This document shows positions 9,770 through 16,990 of a DNA stretch of 64,000 bases, one piece after another. The DNA is taken from the NCBI GenBank assembly GCA_900544115.1, contig UQTW01000004.1:41229-105228 (forward strand). Reading direction: 5' to 3'. The translations under genes and the position numbers were made by a program. Each line of letters begins with the position of its first letter. Within the stretch, counting starts at the first letter, position 1. The DNA comes from an uncultured Collinsella sp. Lineage in GTDB: Bacteria > Actinomycetota > Coriobacteriia > Coriobacteriales > Coriobacteriaceae. Under the pieces are notes generated by a model. It did no database searches and was not told the origin of the DNA. It was given only the letters and a program-made list of their open reading frames with translations.

Positions 9770-10672
9770 CTACGAGACGTGCTCGGGCGCTCCTGCCATG
9801 CGAGCCTGTCCATGTGCGCGAAGGCGTGGAAGTTCGACGGTTGCCACCATGACGCCGGTGAGGATGAGGGCGGCGCCAAAGAAGGCGATGGGGCTCAGGA
9901 CCTCGCCGACCAGGAAGAACGAGAAGACAGCGGAGCAGACCGGCTCGAGCGAGAAGGCAAAGCCGGTGGTCTCGACGGGCACGTGGGGCTGCACGAGCGT
10001 CTGGGTGATAAAGCCGTAGGCAGAGCAGATGAGTGCGAGCGCGACGACAACGACGATTTCGCTGGGCGTGCTGGGAAGCGTGAAGCCGCCAAAGGTGAAT
10101 GCCGCGACGCCCGAGAACAAACCGCCAAAGCCCAGCTGCCAAACGCCCAGAGCCAGCGGGTCGACTTCTTCGACAAAGCGCTTGGCCACGATAATGTGGC
10201 TGGCATAGATAAAGGCCGAGAGCAGCATGATGATCGCACCGGGATTCAGGCTGGTAAAGTCGGCGCCCGAGAGCAGCAGCATGCCGCAGGTGACGATGGC
10301 GGTGCCGACGAGCACTTTGCGCTCGGGGGCGCGACGCAGTAGGGCGGCGTTGGCAAACGGCACGATCACGACCGTCAGGCTCTGCAAAAAGCCGGCGGTG
10401 GAGGCGGAGGTGAGGCTGGAGCCCAGGCACATGCAGGTGAGCTCGGTTGCCATGATGGCGCCGATGATGGCGGCACGGACCATAAGGTCGCGGTTGATGT
10501 GGAAAGCGCGCTTGTGGAAGAGCAACAGACAGGCCACAAAGGCGATGATGCAGCGCAGTGCAACGATACTCGTGGCGTTCATGCTGTCCATGCCGATCTT
10601 CATGAGGGGGTACGAAAAGCCCCATGCGACGGGAACGGAAAAAGAGAGCGCGATTGCTTTTTTGCGATCCAT
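9770..10672 (-). CDS. DMT superfamily (EamA) transporter
   Basis: A 300-residue protein with ten predicted TM helices arranged as two EamA repeats. The first starts at ALSFSVPVAWGFSYPLMKIGMD; the second holds the conserved FAFSLEPVCSAVFSFFLVGEVLSP motif typical of the family. Members export amino acids, purines or other metabolites. It is divergent from a LysR gene at 10831; such pairs usually mean the regulator controls the exporter. The start follows AAAAGGAG. A second DMT/LysR pair is present at 51598-53485. Confidence 0.9.
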   Translation of the reverse strand: MDRKKAIALSFSVPVAWGFSYPLMKIGMDSMNATSIVALRCIIAFVACLLLFHKRAFHINRDLMVRAAIIGAIMATELTCMCLGSSLTSASTAGFLQSLTVVIVPFANAALLRRAPERKVLVGTAIVTCGMLLLSGADFTSLNPGAIIMLLSAFIYASHIIVAKRFVEEVDPLALGVWQLGFGGLFSGVAAFTFGGFTLPSTPSEIVVVVALALICSAYGFITQTLVQPHVPVETTGFAFSLEPVCSAVFSFFLVGEVLSPIAFFGAALILTGVMVATVELPRLRAHGQARMAGAPEHVS

Positions 10673-10830
10673 GGGACTCCTTTTGTTACAGAACGGTTTC
10701 GCAAAAAGGATTCTGCTCCCAGATATGGATGTAGTAAAGCGAATGTATCTTCAGTATGATTAAGAAAAGCTAATGTGAACAGAAAAGGCCCTGGCAAAAC
10801 GCTTTACGGCTACATCGGTGTGGAGGCACG

Positions 10831-11730
10831 ATGGCATCGCGGTATCAGATTGTATGTATGGTGGTCGATTGCGGCAGCCTGAAACGTGCGGCCGACGAGC
10901 TGGGCTATAAGCAAAGCGCGGTGAGCCAGGCCGTCAAGGCACTCGAGCGCGAGCTGGGCACCACGATTATCGAGCGCGGCAAGCAGGGCGTCTCACTGAC
11001 GCGCGACGGCAAACAGTATCTGCCGTATCTACGCCAGATCGTAACGGCCGAGGCCGAGCTTGAGGGTAAGCGCCAGGAGTTGTTGGGGCTTTCGTCGACC
11101 GACATTCGCATTGCGACGTTTACCAACGTGAGCCGTACCGTGCTGCCGCGCGTGATCCGCGACTTTGGGGCTCTGCATCCGGGCGTGCACTTTACCCTCA
11201 AGCAGGGCGATTACACGCGCAACGCCCAGTGGGTGCACGATGGCGTGGTCGATTTTTGCTTTACGGCGCGCGGATTTACCACGGGGCTCGAGAAGCGCGT
11301 GGTCTATCACGATGAGTTGGTGGCGCTGCTGCCGGCCGCCCATCCGCTGGCGGCAAAGGAAAAGGTGACGCTCGCCGACCTGGCGCCCGAACCGTTTGTG
11401 CTGCTGGATGAGGGCGAGCAGAGCCTGGTGCTCGATGCATTCACGGCGCACGGGCTGTCGCCGCATGTGACGAGTGAGGTTACCGACGACTACACCATTA
11501 TGGCGATGGTGGAGGAGGGCCTGGGCGTGAGCATGCTCTACCGTCGTACGGTCGAGGGCATGCAGGCCGATATCCGCGTGCGTCCTATCGTGCACGCTCC
11601 CTCGCGTGACGTTGTGGCAGCGTGGCGCAGCTGGGATACCATGCCGATCGCCACAAGGCGCTTTATCGACTACATGAGCTCGCATATCGTGAGCCAGCTG
11701 CCGATGCGCCACCTTGTTGGATGTGTCTAG
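10831..11730 (+). CDS. LysR family transcriptional regulator
   Basis: A 299-residue LysR protein. The N-terminal winged helix covers about residues 1-60 (SLKRAADELGYKQSAVSQAVKALE), followed by a substrate-binding domain of the periplasmic-binding type. It is divergent from the DMT exporter gene with a 158-base AT-rich gap, the likely site of control. The ribosome site is GGAGG. Its stop codon overlaps that of the convergent MATE gene within CTAG. The effector is unknown. Confidence 0.92.
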   Translation: MASRYQIVCMVVDCGSLKRAADELGYKQSAVSQAVKALERELGTTIIERGKQGVSLTRDGKQYLPYLRQIVTAEAELEGKRQELLGLSSTDIRIATFTNVSRTVLPRVIRDFGALHPGVHFTLKQGDYTRNAQWVHDGVVDFCFTARGFTTGLEKRVVYHDELVALLPAAHPLAAKEKVTLADLAPEPFVLLDEGEQSLVLDAFTAHGLSPHVTSEVTDDYTIMAMVEEGLGVSMLYRRTVEGMQADIRVRPIVHAPSRDVVAAWRSWDTMPIATRRFIDYMSSHIVSQLPMRHLVGCV

Positions 11731-13109
11731 CGCGCCCCGGTCTTGGCTTGCGCCAGACGGTAGGTGCGTGCCGGGTGGCAGAGCAATACCGCCACGACCA
11801 TAAAGAACGCTGTGGTGCCCAGGCTGATGGGGTAGACCATCATGATGTTCGCAAAGGTGCGGAAGTGGGGGAACACGCAGAATACCCAGTAGAAGCGAAT
11901 ACCGCAGACGCAGATCATGGTGATGAGGGCGGGCATGAGCGAGATGCCAAAGCCGCGTAGGTAACCGGACATGTTCTCGTAGAACATGCTAAAGGCGTAC
12001 GCCGGGAAGATCGAACACACGCGGATATAGCCGATCGAGACGATGTTGGGGTCGCTGTTGAACAGCGCCAGGATCTCACGCCCCAGACCGACGATGATGA
12101 CGATGGTGGTGAGTGCAACGATGCCGCCTTCGACCAGGCAGACCTTGAGCGTCTTGGTGCAGCGGTCGATCTGGCGGGCACCGTGGTTTTGCCCCACAAA
12201 GGTGGTGCAGGCCTGGCTAAAGCTGTTGAGCAGGTTGTAGCACACGTACTCCAGGCTCATGGCGGCGCTGGATGCTGCCATGACCTCGGTGCCCAGGCTG
12301 TTGATGGCGGACTGGATGATGATGTTGGCGACGGCAAAGACAGCGCTTTGGATGCCGGCGGGCAGTCCGATTTTGACGATGCGCTTGAGGGCGACGGGGT
12401 CTAAGCCTAAGTCGCGTGGGGTGACGCGGACGACGGAGTCGGTCTTGAGCAGGCGGATAAAGAGTGTAGCGGCGCTGACGGTGTAGGCGATGGCGGTGGC
12501 GATGGCGACGCCCGCGACGCCCCAGTGGAGTACGGGGACAAAGATGAGGTCCAGGCCAATGTTGAGGACGGTGGACACGGCAAGCGCCTGCAGCGGCATG
12601 CGGGTGATGCCGACGGAGCGGAAGATCGCGGCCTCAAAGTTGTAGAGCAAGATTGAGGGCAGGCTGAGCAAAAAGACGCGCAGGTAGAGCGAGGCGAGCG
12701 GCATGGTTTCGGCGGGAACGTTGAGCGCGGCGAGCATGGGCTCGGCAAAGATCTCGCCCAGAGCGATGACGACAAAGCCCACGAGCGCCATTAAAATCGA
12801 GGTATGGACGGCGCGTTTGACCATGTTCTGATCGTTGCGGCCGATAGCGTTGGCGATGACCACGTTGGAGCCAAGCGACATGCCAATAAACAGGTTGAGC
12901 ATAAGACTGGTAAGCGGAACATTGGAGCCGACCGCCGCCATGGCGAGGGTTCCCTGGTCGCCCGAGAAATTACCGATGATGACCGTGGCGATGAGATTCG
13001 ATAGCTGCTCCAAGATGCTCGTGGCGGCCACGGGGAAGGCGAACAGGGGAATATTTCGCCACAGCGAGCCGGTGATCATGTCAATGTGCTTAGATGCGGT
13101 ATCAGCCAT
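11727..13109 (-). CDS. MATE family multidrug/cation efflux protein
   Basis: A 460-residue protein with twelve TM segments in two homologous halves, as in MATE transporters of the DinF/NorM superfamily. Typical segments are FPVAATSILEQLSNLIATVIIG near residue 25 and, at the start of the second half, LPAGIQSAVFAVANIIIQSAIN. It would export cationic drugs or metabolites using a Na+ or H+ gradient. It is monocistronic and divergent from rlmA, with a palindromic element in the gap. There is no truncation. Confidence 0.92.
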   Translation of the reverse strand: MADTASKHIDMITGSLWRNIPLFAFPVAATSILEQLSNLIATVIIGNFSGDQGTLAMAAVGSNVPLTSLMLNLFIGMSLGSNVVIANAIGRNDQNMVKRAVHTSILMALVGFVVIALGEIFAEPMLAALNVPAETMPLASLYLRVFLLSLPSILLYNFEAAIFRSVGITRMPLQALAVSTVLNIGLDLIFVPVLHWGVAGVAIATAIAYTVSAATLFIRLLKTDSVVRVTPRDLGLDPVALKRIVKIGLPAGIQSAVFAVANIIIQSAINSLGTEVMAASSAAMSLEYVCYNLLNSFSQACTTFVGQNHGARQIDRCTKTLKVCLVEGGIVALTTIVIIVGLGREILALFNSDPNIVSIGYIRVCSIFPAYAFSMFYENMSGYLRGFGISLMPALITMICVCGIRFYWVFCVFPHFRTFANIMMVYPISLGTTAFFMVVAVLLCHPARTYRLAQAKTGAR

Positions 13110-13174
13110 ACGCTCTCAATCTCTAATATGCTCTTTCGTGCTTATTTGCGCAGATGATGATACTCCTAATCGAC

Positions 13175-13230
13175 TAGTCATTGGGGACGTTCTTAAACGA
13201 CTAATCATTTAAGAACGTCCCCAATGACTA
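13175..13230. repeat. Long perfect palindrome, GGGGACGTTCTT family
   Basis: Left arm at 13175-13197 (TAGTCATTGGGGACGTTCTT then AAA) is the exact complement of 13208-13230, a 23-pair stem with a 10-base loop CGACTAATCA. It lies in the divergent gap between the MATE gene and rlmA. The loop-side CTAATCA repeats part of the neighbouring AT-rich sequence. A degenerate copy with the same GGGGACGTTCTT core is at 58668-58720. Confidence 0.92.
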
Positions 13231-13287
13231 GGTGTGGAAGGCGTGCGACAATGGTGGGCGTTGTGTAGTCCGCGCTAAGGAGTTGCC

Positions 13288-14103
13288 ATGTTGTTGTGTC
13301 CCGTTTGCCATGAGCCGTTGGCGGACAATGAGCGCGGTGCTGCATGCGCGGGCGGACACCGGTTTGACCGTGCGCGCGAGGGCTATCTGTACTTACTGCG
13401 CTCGTCCAAGAGCGGCGACTCCATGGGTGATCCCAAGTCGCAGGCGCGCAGCCGTCGTGACTTTCTGAACCGTGGATACTACGCGCCGTTGCGCGATGCG
13501 ATGGTCGAGCTGGTGCGCAAGCAGGTGTCTGGGTGTGCTGCGTCTACGAATGGCCCCATGACGCTGCTCGACATTTGCTGCGGGGAAGGCTACTACACCA
13601 GCGCCATGGGCGCGGTGCCGGGCGTGGATGCTTACGGTTTCGACCTGGGCAAAGAGATGGTGCGCCTGGCCGCCAAGCGCGGCGATGCGACCTACTTTGT
13701 GGCCAACATGAAGGATATCCCCGTGGCCGATGGCACCTTCGATATGGTGACCGAACTCTTTGCTCCCTTTAACGAGCGCGAATTTGCCCGCGTGCTGGCG
13801 CCAGAGGGCTCGTTCTATACCGTGGTGCCGGGTGCCCGTCACCTCTTTGGGCTCAAGGAAGTGCTCTACGATACGCCATATCTCAACGATGAGAAGCTGC
13901 CGAAGACCACCGAGCTCGAGTTAGTCGGAACGCAGCGGGTATCTGCGAATATTACGCTCCAGACCCAGGCCGACATCGAGGCGGTGTTCCAGATGACGCC
14001 GTACTACTACCGCACGCGCCCTGCCGACAAAGAGCGCCTGGCAAACTTGGACACGCTCCAGACCGATATCGACTTCATCATCGCCGAGTACCGCCACAGC
14101 TAA
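13288..14103 (+). CDS. rlmA: 23S rRNA (guanine-N1) methyltransferase RlmA
   Basis: A 271-residue enzyme that methylates a guanine of 23S rRNA helix 35 (G745 or G748 by family). A zinc-binding N terminus shows C4, C7, C20 and H24. The diagnostic linker GDSMGDPKSQARSRRDFL matches the RlmA segment before the Rossmann domain, and the SAM motif is LLDICCGEGYY. The ribosome site is AAGGAG, and a GACAAT box lies 35 bases upstream. RlmA-I and RlmA-II (the latter giving tylosin resistance in some actinobacteria) cannot be separated by eye. Confidence 0.92.
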   Translation: MLLCPVCHEPLADNERGAACAGGHRFDRAREGYLYLLRSSKSGDSMGDPKSQARSRRDFLNRGYYAPLRDAMVELVRKQVSGCAASTNGPMTLLDICCGEGYYTSAMGAVPGVDAYGFDLGKEMVRLAAKRGDATYFVANMKDIPVADGTFDMVTELFAPFNEREFARVLAPEGSFYTVVPGARHLFGLKEVLYDTPYLNDEKLPKTTELELVGTQRVSANITLQTQADIEAVFQMTPYYYRTRPADKERLANLDTLQTDIDFIIAEYRHS

Positions 14104-14104
14104 C

Positions 14105-14141
14105 AACCTGCCAAAAAGGGACAGGTTTATTTTGGCAGGTT
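14105..14141. repeat. Palindrome AACCTGCCAAAA...TTTTGGCAGGTT after rlmA
   Basis: A perfect 12-base inverted repeat with a loop AGGGACAGGTTTA begins one base after the rlmA stop codon. The AGGGACAG loop recalls the AGGGACAG of the elements at 481 and 24574. It may act as a first terminator, followed by the stronger one at 14161. Confidence 0.75.
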
Positions 14142-14160
14142 TTATCTGGGCAAATGCAAA

Positions 14161-14196
14161 GGGCCGACCGCGGAGATGCGCGATCGGCCCTTTTTA
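14161..14196 (+). terminator. Rho-independent terminator downstream of rlmA
   Basis: GGGCCGACCGCG and its complement CGCGATCGGCCC form a GC-rich stem followed by TTTTT. It lies between the convergent rlmA and the membrane protein gene at 14232; the T-run favours the plus strand. Confidence 0.8.
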
Positions 14197-14231
14197 GTTG
14201 CTTGGCTGCAGAGGTTATGAGAAGCGAGCGC

Positions 14232-14633
14232 TTACAGGCGGTCCTTGTTCTCGGCCTTAACGGCGTGCGCCTGCTGAACAAAGAACAGGTCGTACACCAC
14301 GATGACAAAGGCGACGATATTGACGGAGCTGCCGCCGAGCGCGGGAAGCGTGAGCGCGGCCTGGACGAGCGTGGCGATTGCGGCGACGATGCCGAGCTTA
14401 AAAGCGCCATCCACCTGCGAAGGCTTGTTGGCGCCCTTGATGCCCGCAACGCCCGCGGCGAGATCGATGAGGCCCTTGGCGACCAGCGCGACCGCGGCGA
14501 GCATGGCGTTCGACCCGTACGTGGAATCGAGGTTGCCGGTCGCGATGCCGGCGATTCCAATGACGAGACTGGCGATGCCCAGAACAAAATAAATCAGGGC
14601 AAGGATTTTGAGTGTCTTGCGAGCGGCGCTCAT
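14232..14633 (-). CDS. Small four-TM membrane protein of unknown function
   Basis: A 133-residue protein with four hydrophobic helices: ILALIYFVLGIASLVIGIAG, AMLAAVALVAKGLIDLAAGVAG, LGIVAAIATLVQAALTLPALGG and VNIVAFVIVVYDLFFV. The tail is charged (KAENKDRL). I chose the ATG at 14633 because AAAGGA lies 7 bases before it. A TACAAT box on the same strand at 14702-14707 may be the -10 element. I do not recognise a family with confidence; it is monocistronic. Confidence 0.8.
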   Translation of the reverse strand: MSAARKTLKILALIYFVLGIASLVIGIAGIATGNLDSTYGSNAMLAAVALVAKGLIDLAAGVAGIKGANKPSQVDGAFKLGIVAAIATLVQAALTLPALGGSSVNIVAFVIVVYDLFFVQQAHAVKAENKDRL

Positions 14634-14861
14634 AGCTGGTCCTTTCGATGCGGGCGCGGAGAATCTGTCGCACCCAGGTTGCGGCACATATCGTGAAGCA
14701 CATTGTAGTTCAACGGGGCGATACATGCGTTTGAAAGCGTCTCTTGCCTGTACGGTTCAACCTTTCAAAAAGGAAAGCTGGGCGTAAGCCAAATCGATGG
14801 CAGCGTATGCGCGGCGCTGCGATGATGGGGCCATGGTAAGAGCTGGACCGAAGGAGGAGCC

Positions 14862-15005
14862 ATGATGTACGGAGCAGGGCAAGTGCGTGAGCCGCGGTCG
14901 CTGGGAAGGCGCATGGGTGATTCTGTGATCGCTGCCGTGTGCACGGGATTGATGGCGGTGCTTTGCATTGCGATGCTGTGGGCCATGTCGCATGTGGGAC
15001 AATAG
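14862..15005 (+). CDS. 47-residue single-TM protein
   Basis: A short open frame with a very strong ribosome site, AAGGAGGAG, 3 bases before ATG ATG. The product has an N-terminal polar segment (MMYGAGQVREPRSLGRRMGD) and one hydrophobic helix (SVIAAVCTGLMAVLCIAMLWAM), ending SHVGQ. Codon use is like that of the neighbours. The last codons overlap a GACAAT box (14998-15003) that may drive rsmJ. No family recognised; the ribosome site and clean TM pattern argue that it is real. Confidence 0.65.
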   Translation: MMYGAGQVREPRSLGRRMGDSVIAAVCTGLMAVLCIAMLWAMSHVGQ

Positions 15006-15068
15006 CGGACGGTTGGGTGCCGACATAAACGGCACTCACGTATTCGTTTTGCTTGTTAAGGAGTACCC

Positions 15069-15773
15069 ATGGGCGTCGTCGATCCCTTTTCTGTTGCTCG
15101 GGCCGCGGGGCTTGAGCTGATCGGGAAGTCCGAGGGCCTCACGCTCACCGACGGCACGATGGAGCTGCGCGCCGATTTCACCCGCATGCTTCCGCGGCTT
15201 AAACAGGGCCGTTTGCAGCAAGAGCTACTGGTGAAGGCTGCGCGCACAAAAGGCATCGAGCGGCCATGGGCGATTGATGCCACGGCGGGCTTTGGCGAGG
15301 ATTCGCTGCTGCTGGCGGCCGCGGGCTTTACCGTCGATCTGTATGAGCAGGATTGCGTGATCGCGGCGCTCCTCAAGGATGCCCTGGATCGCGTGGCAGA
15401 TGATCCGGCGCTTGCGGCTGCCGTGGCTCGCATGCGCCTTCATGCGGGCGAGGACAGCATTGCCGGCCTTCGCCATACAGCTGAGTTGATCGGGCGGGGC
15501 GAGCTCGCGGCTCCCGACGTGGTGTATCTGGACCCCATGTTTCCCGAGCGCACCAAAAGTGCGGCGGTCAAAAAGAAGTTCCAACTCTTGCACCATCTGG
15601 AACGGCCATGTACCGACGAGGAGACGCTGGTCGAAGCTGCGCTTGCGGTGCACCCGCGCAAGGTCGTTATCAAGCGACCGGTGAAGGGGCCGCTGCTTGC
15701 CGGCGTTAAGCCGAGCTATCAGCTTGCGGGCAAGGCCGTTCGTTACGATGTTTTGGTGCCGCCGCGCCCGTAG
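15069..15773 (+). CDS. rsmJ: 16S rRNA (guanine1516-N2)-methyltransferase RsmJ-like
   Basis: A 234-residue SAM-dependent methyltransferase of the RsmJ family, which modifies m2G1516 in 16S rRNA. The SAM-binding segment is AIDATAGFGEDSLLLA, and the family signature VVYLDPMFPERTKSAAVKKK carries the catalytic DPMFP. The C-terminal VVIKRPVKGPLLAGVKPS also matches the family. The N-terminal domain is shorter than in E. coli (250 residues). The ATG follows AAGGAG. RsmJ is best known from Proteobacteria, so the substrate position is inferred. Confidence 0.87.
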   Translation: MGVVDPFSVARAAGLELIGKSEGLTLTDGTMELRADFTRMLPRLKQGRLQQELLVKAARTKGIERPWAIDATAGFGEDSLLLAAAGFTVDLYEQDCVIAALLKDALDRVADDPALAAAVARMRLHAGEDSIAGLRHTAELIGRGELAAPDVVYLDPMFPERTKSAAVKKKFQLLHHLERPCTDEETLVEAALAVHPRKVVIKRPVKGPLLAGVKPSYQLAGKAVRYDVLVPPRP

Positions 15774-15821
15774 CTTGTGCACGATGGCTGGCGCTTCGCC
15801 AGCGCCGTGCCGATGCGGGGT

Positions 15822-16118
15822 CTATTTCCAAGGGTGCGACGTCAGGTGCCAGCCGCCGCAGTATTCGCATTTGTAGCAGGACAGGCCGCGCCGTCCGCGG
15901 TTTTCGCAGTCGGCCATAACGGCCTCTGCCTCGGCGCGCGTGTCGTAACGGTTTTTGCGTTCGCACGACTTGTAGCGCCAGGCTTCATCGCGCTCGGCGT
16001 CTAGTGCGTCGCGGCGCTCGTCCTCGCGCGCAAACAGGTCGCCCATATCGCCGCCGGTGGCAGCGCCCAAAAACTCGCTTTTGGCTTTTGACCAGGCGGC
16101 TCGCTTTTTGCTCCCCAT
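15822..16118 (-). CDS. Conserved small protein with C-terminal zinc-knuckle-like motif
   Basis: A 98-residue highly charged protein. The C terminus, RGLSCYKCEYCGGWHLTSHPWK, places C-x2-C-x2-C next to Trp-His, a metal-binding pattern often seen in small phage or plasmid proteins. The middle (RKNRYDTRAEAEAVMADCENRG) is helical and also carries a cysteine. I chose the ATG at 16118 because GGAGAGGAG precedes it; a longer TTG start at 16139 is possible. It shares the divergent gap with the acetyltransferase gene, which holds a perfect inverted repeat at 16143-16174. Function unknown. Confidence 0.75.
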   Translation of the reverse strand: MGSKKRAAWSKAKSEFLGAATGGDMGDLFAREDERRDALDAERDEAWRYKSCERKNRYDTRAEAEAVMADCENRGRRGLSCYKCEYCGGWHLTSHPWK

Positions 16119-16142
16119 CTGCTTCGCGCTCCTCTCCAAACG

Positions 16143-16174
16143 TTGGTATCATTGCTCAATCAAAGTGATACCAA
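16143..16174. promoter_or_regulatory. Inverted repeat TTGGTATCA-N14-TGATACCAA in divergent promoter
   Basis: Perfect 9-base inverted repeat (16143-16151 and 16166-16174) in the gap between the zinc-knuckle protein and the GNAT gene. Position and symmetry suggest a dimeric regulator acting on one or both genes. The half-site resembles GTTGGTAT in the direct repeats at 19023-19054. Confidence 0.55.
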
Positions 16175-16195
16175 TAAACGTGAGGTCGCCGCGTG

Positions 16196-16684
16196 ATGAT
16201 CAGAAAAACCCTCGATACCGACATTCCCGCCGTCATGGCTATCTATGACGCGGCCCGCGCCTTTATGCGCGCGCATGGCAACGCCACGCAGTGGCCCGAG
16301 GGCACGCCTTCGGCCGAGCAGCTGGCTGCCGATATTGCCGCTGGTGGCAGTTACGTGTGCGAAGTCGACGGCCGCGTGGTGGCGACGTTTGCCTTTTTAC
16401 CGGGTCCGGACGAGTGCTATGACGTGATTGAGGACGGTCAATGGCGCAGCGACACTCCGTATGCCGTGCTGCATCGCGTGGCATCCGACGGCACCGTGCA
16501 CGGTATCGCGGCGGCGATGTTTGCCTTTGCCAAGGAATGCGCCGACCATCTGCGTATTGACACGCACGAGGACAACTTGCCCATGCAGGGCGCCATCGCC
16601 AAGGCGGGGTTCGAGCGTGTCGGTATCGTCTATGTGTCCGACGGCACGGCGCGTGTCGCGTTTGATTGGCTGCGCGAGGCGTAG
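16196..16684 (+). CDS. GNAT family N-acetyltransferase
   Basis: A 162-residue acetyltransferase: N-terminal MIRKTLDTDIPAVMAIYDAARAFM, a central beta-strand pair (GSYVCEVDGRVVATFAFLPG), the acetyl-CoA region around HGIAAAMFAFAKECADHLRIDTHEDN, and the terminal NLPMQGAIAKAGFERVGIV. The HEDN-MQ-KAGFE series is usual in this branch. A GTG one codon upstream (16193) is an equally possible start; TGAGGT is the likely ribosome site. The gene is followed by its own terminator. Substrate unknown. Confidence 0.88.
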   Translation: MIRKTLDTDIPAVMAIYDAARAFMRAHGNATQWPEGTPSAEQLAADIAAGGSYVCEVDGRVVATFAFLPGPDECYDVIEDGQWRSDTPYAVLHRVASDGTVHGIAAAMFAFAKECADHLRIDTHEDNLPMQGAIAKAGFERVGIVYVSDGTARVAFDWLREA

Positions 16685-16718
16685 GAGCCAAGGCACGTAT
16701 CATCACCCAGCTCAAATA

Positions 16719-16746
16719 AAAAATGGCCCCGAGTGGGGCCATTTTT
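16719..16746 (+). terminator. Terminator after the GNAT gene
   Basis: AAAAATGGCCCC and GGGGCCATTTTT form a 12-pair stem with a GAGT loop and a T-run, 34 bases after the stop codon. The symmetric A and T runs would let it work on both strands, including against the candidate RNA at 16801-16916. Confidence 0.9.
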
Positions 16747-16800
16747 GGTAAAACGCGTCGTTGTGGGACTCGCATTGTTACCGCCCCAGATGAACCCGGG

Positions 16801-16916
16801 CAGACAAAAAGGGGAGGTGCCGGCTTTCGCAAGGCGCGAACCTACGAAAATCGCCGCGCGGCAACGCGGGGCGATGAGCTCGGTCGGGGGATAGGGCCCG
16901 CTTCGCCCGCCGGCCC
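16801..16916 (-). ncRNA. Candidate small structured RNA (three hairpins, own promoter and terminator)
   Basis: No gene fits this stretch, but on the minus strand it looks like a small RNA gene of about 110 bases. An extended -10 box, TGATACAAT, lies at 16921-16929, and transcription would start near the GGGCC at 16914-16916. Three hairpins follow: 16894-16916 (GGGCCGG...GGGCCC), 16850-16875 (ATCGCC...GGCGAT) and 16815-16843 (AGGT...ACCT, with a GCGA tetraloop closed by CUU/AAG). The last hairpin is followed by CCCCTTTTTG, like an intrinsic terminator. I could not match it to SRP RNA, tmRNA, RNase P, 6S RNA or a known riboswitch. A plus-strand leader for the GTPase gene at 16991 is the alternative. 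Confidence 0.5.
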
Positions 16917-16920
16917 GTAA

Positions 16921-16929
16921 ATTGTATCA
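16921..16929 (-). promoter_or_regulatory. Extended -10 promoter element TGATACAAT
   Basis: On the minus strand this reads TG-A-TACAAT, an extended -10 box, positioned 5-7 bases before the GGGCC stem that would open the candidate small RNA. The -35 region is poor, as expected for extended -10 promoters. Confidence 0.45.
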
Positions 16930-16990
16930 TCCAGTGTGGAACGAGAGCGCCCGTTGCCGCGTGCGATGGGCTTGCAATAAGAGGAGAGCC

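Noticed and set aside
15785..15806. Hairpin GCTGGCG/CGCCAGC after rsmJ as a terminator
   Set aside because: The stem is short and there is no U-run on either strand.
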